A stretch of DNA of 37,179 nt from Bacteroidia bacterium (GCA_009930305.1 RZYM01000017.1:1-37179); one strand, 5' to 3'; positions 1 to 8,771 are shown, counted from the stretch's first letter. Numbers and translations are program-made. The notes: generated by a model from the sequence alone, not told the origin.

Positions 1-59
1 AAACTCATGCTGTAATCTTTTTGAGTTCGCTTTACATAATTTTTTTCTTTTTCTTCCAT
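1..59 (-). mobile_element. 5' end of an IS3-type transposase OrfA (partial)
   Basis: Reading leftward from an ATG at 57-59 gives about 19 residues, beginning MEEKEKNYVKRTQKDYSMS, before the window edge. The lysine-rich stretch KRTQKDYS matches my recollection of the start of IS3-family OrfA proteins of Bacteroidetes, which continue into a helix-turn-helix. The IS terminus should lie upstream of the ATG, around 80-110, but I could not define an inverted repeat from one end only. If right, the element sits just outside the rplT terminator. The identification rests on a very short peptide, so confidence is moderate. Confidence 0.5.
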
Positions 60-120
60 AGCTTTACTTTTTTTTGTAACGCTATTTCAGGACTAGACAA
101 TCCCATATAATTTATGGCAT

Positions 121-156
121 ACAAAAAAAGGACACTAAATAGTGTCCTTTTTTTGT
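121..156. terminator. Perfect 16-bp stem terminator after rplT
   Basis: Positions 121-136 and 141-156 are exact inverted repeats around the tetraloop AAAT. The stem core is AGGACACT/AGTGTCCT, flanked by seven A on the left and seven T on the right. It therefore works as an intrinsic terminator in both directions. It closes the leftward infC-rpmI-rplT transcript and insulates it from the insertion sequence beyond. Confidence 0.9.
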
Positions 157-173
157 ATAATATCGCTTAATAT

Positions 174-521
174 TTAAGCCTTTATTTTTTCTACAATCGC
201 TTTAAATGCTTGTGGCTCGTTCATTGCTAAATCTGCCAATGCTTTACGATTAATGTCGATACCTGCTTTGTGTAAAGCACCCATCAACTTAGAATAAGAC
301 ATTCCTTCAATACGTGCTGCAGCATTAATACGTTGAATCCATAAAGCTCTGAAATTACGTTTCTTAGCTTTACGATCTGCATAAGCATATTGTAAACCTT
401 TTTCCCAAGTGTTTTTTGCTACTGTCCAAACATTTTTGCGGGCACCATAATAACCGCGGGTTAGTTTCAAAACCTTTTTTCTTCTTGCTCTTGAAGCAAC
501 ATGGTTAACTGATCTTGGCAT
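174..521 (-). CDS. rplT: 50S ribosomal protein bL20
   Basis: The 115-residue product is the normal length for bL20 and starts [19 protein letters not shown], the typical basic N-terminal extension that threads into 23S rRNA. The segment [14 protein letters not shown] and the globular C-terminal half (about residues 60-115) are also characteristic. bL20 is needed for early large-subunit assembly. It is the last gene of the infC-rpmI-rplT cluster, 74 bp after rpmI and just before a strong terminator. In other bacteria bL20 represses this operon by binding its mRNA; I did not identify such a site here. Confidence 0.98.
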   Translation of the reverse strand: MPRSVNHVASRARRKKVLKLTRGYYGARKNVWTVAKNTWEKGLQYAYADRKAKKRNFRALWIQRINAAARIEGMSYSKLMGALHKAGIDINRKALADLAMNEPQAFKAIVEKIKA

Positions 522-595
522 GTTCTTTGTGTTTTTTGATTGTTAGCGTCACCTTTTGTGAACTTTTTTGCTAAACATTCGGTTAATAACTATTT

Positions 596-793
596 TTATT
601 TAAGACCCAACAACGATTTTACGTTAGATAAATCTGCATGATCTACCAACCCTGCACACGTAAGATTACGTTTTGCTTTAGTCGTTTTCTTTGTCAAGAT
701 ATGGCGTTTAAATGCATGCTTTCTCTTGATCTTTCCTGATCCGGTAAGGGTAAACCTTTTTTTGGCACCGGAATTAGTTTTAATTTTTGGCAT
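596..793 (-). CDS. rpmI: 50S ribosomal protein bL35
   Basis: This 65-residue, strongly basic protein begins [20 protein letters not shown] and continues with a [11 protein letters not shown] segment, the standard bL35 signature. It binds 23S rRNA in the large subunit. The gene lies 26 bp downstream of infC and 74 bp upstream of rplT on the same strand, the conserved order of this operon. There is no Shine-Dalgarno motif before the ATG, as is usual in Bacteroidetes. Confidence 0.97.
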   Translation of the reverse strand: MPKIKTNSGAKKRFTLTGSGKIKRKHAFKRHILTKKTTKAKRNLTCAGLVDHADLSNVKSLLGLK

Positions 794-819
794 TTCGTTA
801 TATATTAAATAAATAAAAA

Positions 820-1389
820 TTACTTCACTTTCTTTTTAGGAGATATCATTATAATCATTCTCTTTCCTTCTAATAATGGCATCTGCTCTACTTTTCCGTA
901 TTCTTCCAAATCATTGGCAAAACGTAGTAACAACACTTCGCCTTGTTCTTTAAATAAGATAGAACGACCTTTGAAAAATACATACGCCTTTAATTTGGAC
1001 CCTTCTTCAAGGAAATTGATTGCGTGTTTTAATTTAAAATCATAATCATGATCATCGGTCTGAGGACCAAAACGAATCTCTTTTACGACTATCTTGGATG
1101 CTTTTGCTTTTTGCTCTTTTTCTTTCTTCTTTAGTTGATAAAGAAATTTCGAATAATCTACAATCTTACACACAGGAGGAACTGCTGATGGTGATATTTC
1201 TACCAAATCGAGTTCTTGCTCATCTGCAATTCTTAACGCTTCTTTAAAATTGTAGATACCGGGTTCTACATTTTCACCAACCAAACGAACGTCATCCACT
1301 CCCTTGATAAAATCATTAATCCTATGTGGATTCTCTTTTACAACACGTCTTCTATTGGCATTGTTTCTCGGTACAAAAGTTGTTGCTAT
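820..1389 (-). CDS. infC: Translation initiation factor IF-3, AUA start codon
   Basis: IF-3 binds the 30S subunit, prevents premature 50S joining and proofreads start codons. The C-terminal half contains the conserved [20 protein letters not shown] and [14 protein letters not shown]-type segments. The first ordinary start (GTG at 1297-1299) would cut off the N-terminal domain. The same frame stays open upstream and encodes [17 protein letters not shown], the expected IF-3 N-terminus, until a stop 12 bp before codon 1389-1387. That codon is AUA, preceded by a perfect AGGAGG at 1399-1404 with nine bases between. The 189-residue product then has family-typical length. Rare AUU/AUC/AUA-class starts on infC are known to allow autoregulation, because IF-3 itself discriminates against them. 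Confidence 0.92.
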   Translation of the reverse strand: MATTFVPRNNANRRRVVKENPHRINDFIKGVDDVRLVGENVEPGIYNFKEALRIADEQELDLVEISPSAVPPVCKIVDYSKFLYQLKKKEKEQKAKASKIVVKEIRFGPQTDDHDYDFKLKHAINFLEEGSKLKAYVFFKGRSILFKEQGEVLLLRFANDLEEYGKVEQMPLLEGKRMIIMISPKKKVK

Positions 1390-1398
1390 AAGCTACGT

Positions 1399-1404
1399 CC
1401 TCCT
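1399..1404 (-). promoter_or_regulatory. Strong Shine-Dalgarno deciding the infC AUA start
   Basis: The minus-strand sequence AGGAGG lies nine bases before the AUA at 1387-1389. Most genes in this window have no such motif, so its presence supports both the unusual start and a specific initiation mechanism for infC. Confidence 0.8.
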
Positions 1405-1450
1405 AAACGTTTGAATTTAATTATTAAATTATCCTTAAAAAAATAAGCGT

Positions 1451-1482
1451 GCAAATATACGCCAATTTTACAAATTACACAA
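1451..1482 (-). promoter_or_regulatory. Bacteroidetes-type promoter for infC-rpmI-rplT
   Basis: On the minus strand TTG (1480-1482), a 20-base spacer, then TATATTTGC (1459-1451) match the Bacteroidetes primary sigma consensus (TTTG, about 19-21 bases, TAnnTTTG). It lies between the PepSY-like gene and infC and leaves an mRNA leader of roughly 55 bases. It implies that infC-rpmI-rplT can be transcribed separately from thrS. Confidence 0.7.
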
Positions 1483-1495
1483 CACAAAAGGAAAT

Positions 1496-1939
1496 TTATT
1501 TAGTTTCGACCTCCATTACATCTCCTAATACATTAATTTCAGCCTCAGTTCCGTCTGCAAAGTCAAACTCGAAGCTGTATCCATCATTCTCAACTTTTTT
1601 AATCGTTTTATTTGCAAACTGTTTGTCAATAGCATTTTGGACCTTTATAGGAACAATAAAACGAGGCATTGTAGCTTTTTTAACAAGTACGGAATTCCAA
1701 GCTCCTACCATATCAAACTCGATTGCTGTTTTATCTTTCAGAAAAATTTTGTATTCAACAATACCATCTTCGTCCGTTTCTTGCATTACTGATTTAACTT
1801 GAACAGTCTGAAAATGTTCTTGAATAAACTTCTGTGCTTTTTCAGGCAATTCTGCAACAGTAACTTTTGTTACAATATCTTTGGCTTGAATACCTATTGC
1901 AATCATCATGCAAGCCAAAACTAACATAATCTTTTTCAT
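1496..1939 (-). CDS. Secreted PepSY-like domain protein
   Basis: The 147-residue product has a clear signal peptide (MKKIMLVLACMMIAIGIQA, cut near residue 19) and two similar halves of about 60 residues. Each half follows the PepSY-like pattern: an amphipathic stretch such as LPEKAQKFIQEHF or VQNAIDKQFANKTIKK, then beta strands ending in an acidic ADGTEAEI-type hairpin. This fits the PepSY-like family of periplasmic proteins common in Bacteroidetes, whose function is unknown. It starts 22 bp after the thrS stop and is followed by an infC promoter, so it is probably co-transcribed with thrS. Its position between thrS and infC is odd, because these are normally adjacent in the phylum. Confidence 0.8.
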   Translation of the reverse strand: MKKIMLVLACMMIAIGIQAKDIVTKVTVAELPEKAQKFIQEHFQTVQVKSVMQETDEDGIVEYKIFLKDKTAIEFDMVGAWNSVLVKKATMPRFIVPIKVQNAIDKQFANKTIKKVENDGYSFEFDFADGTEAEINVLGDVMEVETK

Positions 1940-1961
1940 AAGGCTCTTTGTTATTAATTTG

Positions 1962-3908
1962 TTATTTTATAAAACTGATAGTCATTTGACGAACTTCGTC
2001 ATTAATCATTTTTGCAAATGCATCAGCAGTCATACTGCCTTTATCACCTTCACCTTGTTTACGTACAGAAACTTCTCCGTTTGATTCTTCTTTCTCGCCT
2101 ACAATAATCATGTAAGGAATTCGTTTTAATTCGTTATCACGAATCTTACGGCCAATTTTTTCGTTTCTATCATCTATGGTAACACGTAAATCTTGTGCTT
2201 CCAAATCGGCTGCAACTTTCTTAGCATAATCGTTATAACGCTCGCTTATAGGAAGTATTGAAACTTGATTAGGAGTTAACCATAATGGAAATTTACCGCC
2301 CGTGTGTTCGATTAATACAGCAACGAAACGTTCCATTGAACCGAATGGTGCTCTGTGAATCATTACAGGACGATGCTTTTGATTATCTTCGCCGACATAT
2401 TCCAATTGGAAACGTTCAGGCAAGTTATAATCTACTTGTATAGTACCTAATTGCCATTTACGGCCAATCGCATCTTTTACCATAAAGTCCAATTTAGGAC
2501 CATAGAAAGCTGCTTCGCCTAATTCGACATGTGCTTTTAATCCTTTTGATTTACATGCATCAATAATGGCTGATTCTGCTTTTTCCCATACTTCGTCGCT
2601 ACCTATGTATTTCTCTTTGTTATTTGGATCTCTTAGAGAAATCTGTGCTTCAAAATTTTTGAAATCAAGAGCATTAAATATTATCGAAATAATATCCATT
2701 ACTTTCAAGAATTCTTCTTGAATTTGATCAGGACGGCAGAATATGTGAGCATCATCTTGAGTAAAACTACGTACTCTTGTTAAACCATGTAATTCACCAC
2801 TTTGCTCGTAACGATATACTGTTCCAAACTCTGCAAAACGTAATGGAAGATCCTTATACGAACGTGGTTTGAATTTATATATTTCGCAATGGTGAGGGCA
2901 GTTCATGGGCTTCAACAAATACTCCTCACCTTCTTCAGGAGTGTGTATCGGTTGAAATGAATCTTGACCGTATTTAGCATAGTGTCCCGAAGTAACATAT
3001 AATTGTTTTTGACCTATATGAGGAGTCATTACTTGTAAGTAACCGAAACGCTTTTGAATTTGTTTCAAAAAATCTTCAAGACGCAAACGCAATGCGGTTC
3101 CGTTAGGCAACCACAAAGGAAGACCTTTTCCTACTGTATCGCTAAATGTAAACAATTCTAGTTCTTTTCCTATCTTACGGTGATCACGTTTCTTTGCTTC
3201 TTCCATCAATTCAACGTACTCATCAAGCATTTTCTTTTTAGGGAATGAGATTGCATATAAACGTGTAAGCTGTTTGCGTTTAATATCTCCGCGCCAATAT
3301 GCACCGGCTACGGCAGTAATTTTAAATGCTTTGATTTCGCCTACACTTATTAGGTGTGGGCCTTTACATAAATCAACGAAATTACCTTGACGATACAATG
3401 TGATTGTACCATCTTCCAAATCGCTAATTAATTCTACTTTATATGTTTCTTTTTTGTCGGTAAACAATTTTAAAGCATCTGCTTTAGAAATCTCTTCGCG
3501 AACTACGTTTTCTTTACGAGCTACAATTTCCATTACTTTTGCCTCTATTGCAGGGAAATCAGTTTCCTTAATTACAGTTTCGCCAGGGTCAACATCATAA
3601 TAAAAACCGCTTTCTATAGCAGGTCCTATTCCGAATTGAATTCCTGGATATAGTTCTTGTAATGCTTCAGCCATTAAGTGGGCAGATGTGTGCCAGAATG
3701 AATGTTTTCCCTCAGGATCATCCCATTTAAATAATTTAATAGCAGCATCTGTTATTATTGGGCGATTGATTTCGGTTACTTGTCCGTTTACAGACACAGC
3801 TAATACTTCCTGTGCTAAGCGCGGACTAATACTTTCTGCAATTTGGAATCCCGTTACGCCACTTTCGTACTCGCGAACGGAATTATCCGGGAATGTAATT
3901 TTAATCAT
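1962..3908 (-). CDS. thrS: Threonine--tRNA ligase
   Basis: This 648-residue class II synthetase charges tRNA-Thr in the cytoplasm. The N-terminal TGS domain spans roughly residues 1-62. The editing domain follows with the zinc-type HTSAH motif (H73, H77), and the catalytic core around residues 270-530 includes [11 protein letters not shown], whose Cys belongs to the active-site zinc site. The C-terminal anticodon-binding domain ([12 protein letters not shown] onward) is complete. The length is normal for the family. It heads the leftward thrS / PepSY-like / infC cluster and is separated from nth by 69 bp containing a promoter box. Confidence 0.98.
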   Translation of the reverse strand: MIKITFPDNSVREYESGVTGFQIAESISPRLAQEVLAVSVNGQVTEINRPIITDAAIKLFKWDDPEGKHSFWHTSAHLMAEALQELYPGIQFGIGPAIESGFYYDVDPGETVIKETDFPAIEAKVMEIVARKENVVREEISKADALKLFTDKKETYKVELISDLEDGTITLYRQGNFVDLCKGPHLISVGEIKAFKITAVAGAYWRGDIKRKQLTRLYAISFPKKKMLDEYVELMEEAKKRDHRKIGKELELFTFSDTVGKGLPLWLPNGTALRLRLEDFLKQIQKRFGYLQVMTPHIGQKQLYVTSGHYAKYGQDSFQPIHTPEEGEEYLLKPMNCPHHCEIYKFKPRSYKDLPLRFAEFGTVYRYEQSGELHGLTRVRSFTQDDAHIFCRPDQIQEEFLKVMDIISIIFNALDFKNFEAQISLRDPNNKEKYIGSDEVWEKAESAIIDACKSKGLKAHVELGEAAFYGPKLDFMVKDAIGRKWQLGTIQVDYNLPERFQLEYVGEDNQKHRPVMIHRAPFGSMERFVAVLIEHTGGKFPLWLTPNQVSILPISERYNDYAKKVAADLEAQDLRVTIDDRNEKIGRKIRDNELKRIPYMIIVGEKEESNGEVSVRKQGEGDKGSMTADAFAKMINDEVRQMTISFIK

Positions 3909-3944
3909 ATAATAAACTCTTTTATCTTACTATTAATAAGGAAT

Positions 3945-3953
3945 GCAAAGGTA
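3945..3953 (-). promoter_or_regulatory. -7 box of the thrS promoter
   Basis: TACCTTTGC on the minus strand matches TAnnTTTG, about 36 bases before the thrS start. I found no convincing TTG element at the expected distance upstream, so only the -7 part is supported. Confidence 0.55.
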
Positions 3954-3977
3954 ATAATTTATTGAAAAATATTCGTC

Positions 3978-4613
3978 TTATTTAGTAATGTATTTACACC
4001 ATGTTTTTATTCCACAAGTTGCGCACTGTGGATTTCTAGCCGTACATACGTATCGACCATGCAATAATAACCAATGATGGGCTTTACTTAACAATGATTC
4101 CGGAATATGTGCCGATAATTGTTGTTCAACTGCAAATGGTGTTTTAGCTGATGCAGTTACAAATCCTATACGGTGTGCAACCCTGAATACATGAGTATCT
4201 ACAGGCATTGCTGCCTTCCCAAAATATACTGCTAGCATCACATTAGCTGTTTTACGACCCACACCTGGTAATTTTTGAAGTTCATCTATTGTATCTGGTA
4301 CTACTCCATTAAAATCTTTTACCAGTGTTTGCGACAATCCTTGCAAATGCTTTGCTTTATTATGAGGATATGAAATACTTTTTATATGTGCTTGTATATC
4401 CTCAATTGAAGCATTAGCCATAACTTGAGGTGTAGGATAGGATGAAAATAAAGCCGGAGTTGTTTGATTAACACGTTTATCGGTACATTGCGCAGACAAT
4501 ACAATGGCCACTAACAATTCAAAAGCATTTGAATAATGTAATTCGGATTCGGCTGTAGGCATATTCTTATCAAACCAATCTATGATATATGAATAGCGTT
4601 CGCTCTGTTTCAT
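3978..4613 (-). CDS. nth: Endonuclease III, base-excision repair
   Basis: This 211-residue DNA glycosylase/AP lyase removes oxidised pyrimidines. The helix-hairpin-helix LPGVGRKTANVML carries the catalytic lysine (K121), and the following VDTHVFRV carries the catalytic aspartate (D139). Four cysteines near the C-terminus (C190, C197, C200, C206) have the C-x6-C-x2-C-x5-C spacing of the [4Fe-4S] cluster. All key residues are present and the length is standard. The gene starts 8 bp after the rng stop on the same strand, so it is probably co-transcribed with rng. Confidence 0.96.
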   Translation of the reverse strand: MKQSERYSYIIDWFDKNMPTAESELHYSNAFELLVAIVLSAQCTDKRVNQTTPALFSSYPTPQVMANASIEDIQAHIKSISYPHNKAKHLQGLSQTLVKDFNGVVPDTIDELQKLPGVGRKTANVMLAVYFGKAAMPVDTHVFRVAHRIGFVTASAKTPFAVEQQLSAHIPESLLSKAHHWLLLHGRYVCTARNPQCATCGIKTWCKYITK

Positions 4614-4621
4614 GAATATAA

Positions 4622-6196
4622 TTATGCCATTCCCATTAAGTCGGTTAAATCAAGTTCATTGTCATTTTTATCAATAAATTTATATTGCAAAAATGCAAAA
4701 TCTTGATTAGGTCTGACTTTAACCCCAAAGCCGTATTTTAATTTCCATTTCAATGCCAGACTTGGGAAACCATGTTTTATATATGCATACACGTATGGAT
4801 GCACAAAGAGGGTAAATTTCTTAAGTTTTAAACTATGATATAGAATATCTATTTTTCCGACCAATGCATCTGCAAAAAGTAATGATGGCCGTATAGTTCC
4901 GTTTCCATAGCAGGTTGGACATGTTTCTTGAGTATCTATTAGCATAACAGGACGTACTCTTTGACGCGTAATTTGCATCAAACCAAACTTACTTAAGGGA
5001 AGAACGTTGTGCTTAGCTGAGTCGCTTTGCATATTTTCTCTCATTCTGTCGTAAATCTTCTGTTTATGCTCTGCGCTATGCATGTCAATCAAGTCGATTA
5101 CCACAATACCGCCCATATCGCGCAAACGTAGTTGCCTTGCGACCTCATCTACAGCTAACATATTAACCTCAAAAGCATTATCCTCTTGAAGATTACCCGC
5201 TTTAGCTCGTGTACCACTATTTACATCAATTACATGTAATGCCTCTGTGTGTTCAACAACTAAATATGCTCCTTTTCTAAATGGTACAATACGTCCGAAA
5301 GATGATTTTATCTGCTTCGTAATGTTGAATACATCAAATATAGGCAGTTCATCATCATAAAATTTAACTATATTAGCTTTTTGAGGCTCAATAAGACTGA
5401 TATATGCTTCTATTTCTTCATATATCGTTCGGTCGTTTATATAAATACTCTCGAAATTAGGATTAAAATGATCGCGCAAAATTGCTTCTGCACGACCTAT
5501 TTCTTCGACTACAAGTGATGGAGTTGATTTCGTTTTCTGAATTTTAATTAACGTATCTTCCCAACGCTTAATTAAAACAAGAAGTTCGTTTTCTAGTTCA
5601 CTTTGCTCCCTACCCTCAGCTACAGTACGTATTATCATGCCGTAATTTTTAGGTTTAACGGCTTGAAGTATTTTTCTTAATCTGTTACGTTCTTCATTAG
5701 AGGTTATTTTCTGAGAAATGGAGATTTTATTAGAAAAAGGGATCAACACTAAAGACCTTCCCGCAATTGAAATTTCGGAAGTTAAACGAGGCCCTTTAGT
5801 TGATATCGGTTCTTTTGTAACCTGTACTAATATTTCCTTACCTTGAGTTAGGACATCTGTTACCAAACCTGATTTTGCCAATTCGGGTCTAAACTGAACC
5901 TTGTTCATCAAAGGTAACTTCTTTTTATTAGAAGTCATACCATTAGTAAATTCTGTAATGGTACTAAAATATGTCCCTAAATCTAAATAATGCAGAAAAC
6001 CTTCTTTTTCATAGCCTACATCAACAAATGCAGCATTTAAACCCGGCATAAGTTTTTTTACTTTGGCCAAATATACATTACCGACAGAAAATGTAGCAGA
6101 CCGGCTCTCCTTGTTTAACTCAACAAGGCGACTATCTTCCAATAAAGCAATAGAAATTTGCTCGGGTTGAACATCCAATATCAGCTTGCTATCCAT
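4622..6196 (-). CDS. rng: Ribonuclease G/E family endoribonuclease
   Basis: This 524-residue protein is RNase G-sized, lacking the long C-terminal scaffold of RNase E. An S1-like RNA-binding region occupies about residues 37-130. The catalytic DNase I-like region contains VIDVNSG (D324) and GGIVVIDLIDM (D368), matching the metal-binding aspartates. CPTC (C426, C429) is the zinc link that holds the dimer. RNase G acts in 16S rRNA maturation and mRNA decay. Upstream lies a terminator-like hairpin separating it from the HU and small-protein genes; downstream nth follows after 8 bp. Confidence 0.95.
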   Translation of the reverse strand: MDSKLILDVQPEQISIALLEDSRLVELNKESRSATFSVGNVYLAKVKKLMPGLNAAFVDVGYEKEGFLHYLDLGTYFSTITEFTNGMTSNKKKLPLMNKVQFRPELAKSGLVTDVLTQGKEILVQVTKEPISTKGPRLTSEISIAGRSLVLIPFSNKISISQKITSNEERNRLRKILQAVKPKNYGMIIRTVAEGREQSELENELLVLIKRWEDTLIKIQKTKSTPSLVVEEIGRAEAILRDHFNPNFESIYINDRTIYEEIEAYISLIEPQKANIVKFYDDELPIFDVFNITKQIKSSFGRIVPFRKGAYLVVEHTEALHVIDVNSGTRAKAGNLQEDNAFEVNMLAVDEVARQLRLRDMGGIVVIDLIDMHSAEHKQKIYDRMRENMQSDSAKHNVLPLSKFGLMQITRQRVRPVMLIDTQETCPTCYGNGTIRPSLLFADALVGKIDILYHSLKLKKFTLFVHPYVYAYIKHGFPSLALKWKLKYGFGVKVRPNQDFAFLQYKFIDKNDNELDLTDLMGMA

Positions 6197-6260
6197 TTAA
6201 TTAATTTTCGGCTTTCAGAAATTTCGTATGAAGTATATTATACTAATCTAATAATACAGA

Positions 6261-6295
6261 AAAGAACAAACTCTATATATCGAAGTTTGTTCTTT
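6261..6295 (-). terminator. 12-bp hairpin between the small ribosomal protein gene and rng
   Basis: AAAGAACAAACT (6261-6272) and AGTTTGTTCTTT (6284-6295) are exact inverted repeats around an 11-base loop. In the minus direction the stem runs into T-rich sequence. It fits an intrinsic terminator ending the HU transcript, or an attenuator before rng. Confidence 0.75.
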
Positions 6296-6338
6296 ATTGT
6301 TTCTCGATTCTTGATTTATAAATCAAAGAATTAAAGAC

Positions 6339-6431
6339 TTACTTTTTCTTCTTATGACGATTTTTTCTCAGTCTTTTTTTACGTTTGTGTGTAGACATCT
6401 TATGTCTTTTTCTTTTCTTTCCGCTCGGCAT
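6339..6431 (-). CDS. AURKAIP1/COX24-type small ribosomal protein (bS22/mS38-like)
   Basis: A 30-residue protein starting MPSGKKRKRHKM is encoded between HU and rng. About two thirds of its residues are Lys, Arg or His, with the core HKRKKRLRKNRHKK. This follows the pattern KRMxxHKRKKxLRKxRHK of the AURKAIP1/COX24 family, which includes mitochondrial mS38 and the actinobacterial small-subunit protein bS22. Small proteins with almost this sequence occur at this place in many Bacteroidetes. The likely role is binding 16S rRNA in the 30S subunit. It starts 33 bp after the HU stop, so it is probably co-transcribed. Confidence 0.8.
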   Translation of the reverse strand: MPSGKKRKRHKMSTHKRKKRLRKNRHKKKK

Positions 6432-6464
6432 AGTTATATTATTTAAAAAAAATCCTTAAGTATA

Positions 6465-6740
6465 TTATTTTTTAACAGACTCAATAAATGTCTTTGCAGG
6501 TTTGAACGATGGAATAATATGAGCAGGGATTGTAATAGTAACATTTTTTGAAATATTACGAGCTACTTTTTCTGCACGTTGTTTTACAACAAAACTTCCA
6601 AAACCTCTCAAATAAACATTCTCTTGTGAAGCTAAAGACTTCTTTACTTCATCCATAAAAGACTCAACCACCTGCATAACAGCAACTTTATCTATTCCGG
6701 TGTTGTTTGAAATCTCATTTACAATTTCAGCTTTTGTCAT
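6465..6740 (-). CDS. HU/IHF-family DNA-binding protein
   Basis: The 91-residue product has the HU fold. Its N-terminal helices start MTKAEIVNEISNNTGI; then come the beta-saddle motif VYLRGFGSFVVKQRAEKVARN and a C-terminal PSFKPAKTF helix. The DNA-bending arm tip is ITIPAHIIPSF, where the conserved proline lies in IPAH. HU-type dimers bend and compact chromosomal DNA. It is expressed from a clear -7 box about 50 bases upstream and precedes the small ribosomal-protein gene. Confidence 0.93.
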   Translation of the reverse strand: MTKAEIVNEISNNTGIDKVAVMQVVESFMDEVKKSLASQENVYLRGFGSFVVKQRAEKVARNISKNVTITIPAHIIPSFKPAKTFIESVKK

Positions 6741-6788
6741 ATCTGTTAATATTTTGCGTTTATAATATTTTAAATTTGAAAACGGAGT

Positions 6789-6797
6789 GCAAATATA
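6789..6797 (-). promoter_or_regulatory. -7 box of the HU promoter
   Basis: TATATTTGC on the minus strand is an exact match to TAnnTTTGC, about 50 bases before the HU start. No -33 TTG is well placed. Confidence 0.6.
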
Positions 6798-6953
6798 ATA
6801 CTTTTATTATCAAGTGCATATGTTTTACACAAGAAATTTGCTTTTTTTTTAAATTTGTCTGTTTTGTAGTATTTTTCGGGCAGTAAGTTGAAAATAAATA
6901 ACATTGAAAAAGAAAATTGCTTTACTTTGTAGGATTTTTAAAGGCAACAATTA

Positions 6954-6980
6954 TTATATAGACAAGGCACGCCTATATAA
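6954..6980 (+). promoter_or_regulatory. Hairpin in the 5' region of the outer-membrane protein gene
   Basis: TTATATAG (6954-6961) and CTATATAA (6973-6980) are perfect 8-bp inverted repeats around an 11-base loop, 41 bases before the ATG at 7022. A TACTTTG box at 6923-6929 may be the promoter. The rest of 6741-7021 shows nothing else. The regulatory role is inferred only. Confidence 0.3.
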
Positions 6981-7021
6981 CTAAATACACAATAATACAA
7001 TTGCATCCTGAATAATTAATA

Positions 7022-7735
7022 ATGAAGCGAATTACTTTTATATTTATATGTATCATTTTAAGTTGCTCTGTTTCTTTTGGGCAATTAAAGAAAAGTAAAA
7101 TCGGTTCTAATAGCAAACAACATATAAGCTTGTCGGGAGGTGCTAATAAGCCTTTAATGGATATCAATACAGATTTCGAACCCTCATGTGCTTTCTCTTA
7201 TACATATTACTTTTTACCTAAACTAGGACTTCGTGGAGCTTTAGAATATGATTGGTTTACAGGGCAATCTCCGGTTGGACATCCTAATTACTATGCACAC
7301 ATTGTAGAACTCAGTGCGCAAGTTGTCTTTAATTATTATATTTATAAAGGGAGTAGAAGAGAAAATAATTCCATTTCATTTATTCCGGAAAGAGCATATA
7401 TTTTCGGGGGTGTGGGTGCTTTGTTCTATTTACGCGAGCAAGTAAATTATGCACCTGCGTTTACTGCATCATTTCCAATAGGTACCGGTTTACAATTCCC
7501 AATAGGTGATAGTTGGACTTGGGGACTTGATTTTGCATGGCATTTTACAATAACAGATGATATAGACAATTATCCGGTTCCAAATTCTTTTACAGACGGA
7601 TACCCTACTCTGATGTTGACATTTACATACAAAATACCTGACCAAAGACGAACTGGTAGCGGTTATGGGTATAAATCTTCTAAGAAAGGCTTAAAATGCG
7701 ACCCTCGTAAAGGTTGTGAATTTACCTTCGATTAA
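7022..7735 (+). CDS. Putative outer-membrane beta-barrel protein
   Basis: The 237-residue product has a signal peptide (MKRITFIFICIILSCSVSFG). It then shows alternating strands rich in Tyr, Phe and Gly, such as AFSYTYYFLPKLGLRGALEY, AYIFGGVGALFYLR and SWTWGLDFAWHFTI, the pattern of small OmpA/OmpW-type barrels. The strand LMLTFTYKI is followed by a basic tail of about 30 residues containing two cysteines (KCDPRKGC), which is unusual because barrels normally end on an aromatic residue. The gene is alone on the plus strand, ending tail-to-tail 1 bp from mltG. I infer the function from composition only. Confidence 0.6.
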   Translation: MKRITFIFICIILSCSVSFGQLKKSKIGSNSKQHISLSGGANKPLMDINTDFEPSCAFSYTYYFLPKLGLRGALEYDWFTGQSPVGHPNYYAHIVELSAQVVFNYYIYKGSRRENNSISFIPERAYIFGGVGALFYLREQVNYAPAFTASFPIGTGLQFPIGDSWTWGLDFAWHFTITDDIDNYPVPNSFTDGYPTLMLTFTYKIPDQRRTGSGYGYKSSKKGLKCDPRKGCEFTFD

Positions 7736-7736
7736 T

Positions 7737-8771
7737 TTATTTAATTCCGCGTTTATTTAATTCCTTTTGATATTTACGTGCATTACGGCTATGCTCTTGG
7801 TATGTTACCGAATATTCGTGTGTACCTGAAAAATCGGCTTTTGCACACATATATAAGTATTTGTGATGCGCATAATTTAAAACTGCATTTATACTTTCTT
7901 CGGAAGGAATACGAATAGGACCGGGAGGCAAACCGGTATTTTTATATGTATTATAAGGAGAATCTATTTCCAAATGTGTTTTTAAAACTCTGTCGATAGT
8001 AAAATCTCCCCAAGCAAAGCGCACTGTGGGACACGACTGCAATGGCATACCTTTATTAATTCTGTTAATGTATACGCCTGCAACCATGCGTTTATCTTCA
8101 TATTTATTAGTTTCTTCTTCTATTATTGATGCTAATATGTGTATTTGAGGTATTGTTAAACCTGTCTTTGATGCTAATGCCTTACGCTCAGGGTTCCAAA
8201 AATTATTATATTCTTTAGTAATTTCTGCAACAATTTCGGCAGGTGATGCACACCATGACATTTCTTTTGAGAATCTTATAAACAGAGCCAATGAGTTATC
8301 TTTATTCAAATTATAGCGCGAAAGTAAACTATCTGATAATAGGTAATTTGCCAAAGATGCAGAATCAATCTCCATTTGTCTACTCAAATTACGTGCAACC
8401 CACTGCGTATAACGAGTCATCTTAAGTTCCATAGTAACATTATGCGACATTCCATAAGCAATCCTATTAATAAATGCTCTATTCGAAACATTGGGTTCGA
8501 GCACATACTTACCACACATAGGTTGCTTGTTTTTACCTATTAATTTTAATGCAAAATCTAATGAACTTTCTGAATTGATTAAGTTGTTAGACCTTAATGA
8601 ATCTTTCACAGACTGCCATGTTGAATTTTCTGGGACATAAAAATCAACATATTTTTTTTGACTGGTTTGAATATTAGGATATTGCAAAAAATAATATGCG
8701 CCTGCACTAATTCCAAGTATTGACACACAAACCAGCAATACAATTATCAGATAAATATTTTTTTTATTCAT
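7737..8771 (-). CDS. mltG: Endolytic murein transglycosylase MltG (YceG-like)
   Basis: This 344-residue protein is anchored by one N-terminal transmembrane helix (about residues 5-28) and acts on the periplasmic side. It is thought to cut nascent glycan strands and so end peptidoglycan chain growth. A LysM-like region precedes the YceG catalytic domain. The motif LASIIEEET carries the catalytic glutamate (E218), followed by the family's VAGVYINRINKGMPLQSCPTV and GLPPGPIRIPS segments. The length is typical. The gene is divergent from tRNA-Ser and convergent with the barrel protein. Confidence 0.95.
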   Translation of the reverse strand: MNKKNIYLIIVLLVCVSILGISAGAYYFLQYPNIQTSQKKYVDFYVPENSTWQSVKDSLRSNNLINSESSLDFALKLIGKNKQPMCGKYVLEPNVSNRAFINRIAYGMSHNVTMELKMTRYTQWVARNLSRQMEIDSASLANYLLSDSLLSRYNLNKDNSLALFIRFSKEMSWCASPAEIVAEITKEYNNFWNPERKALASKTGLTIPQIHILASIIEEETNKYEDKRMVAGVYINRINKGMPLQSCPTVRFAWGDFTIDRVLKTHLEIDSPYNTYKNTGLPPGPIRIPSEESINAVLNYAHHKYLYMCAKADFSGTHEYSVTYQEHSRNARKYQKELNKRGIK

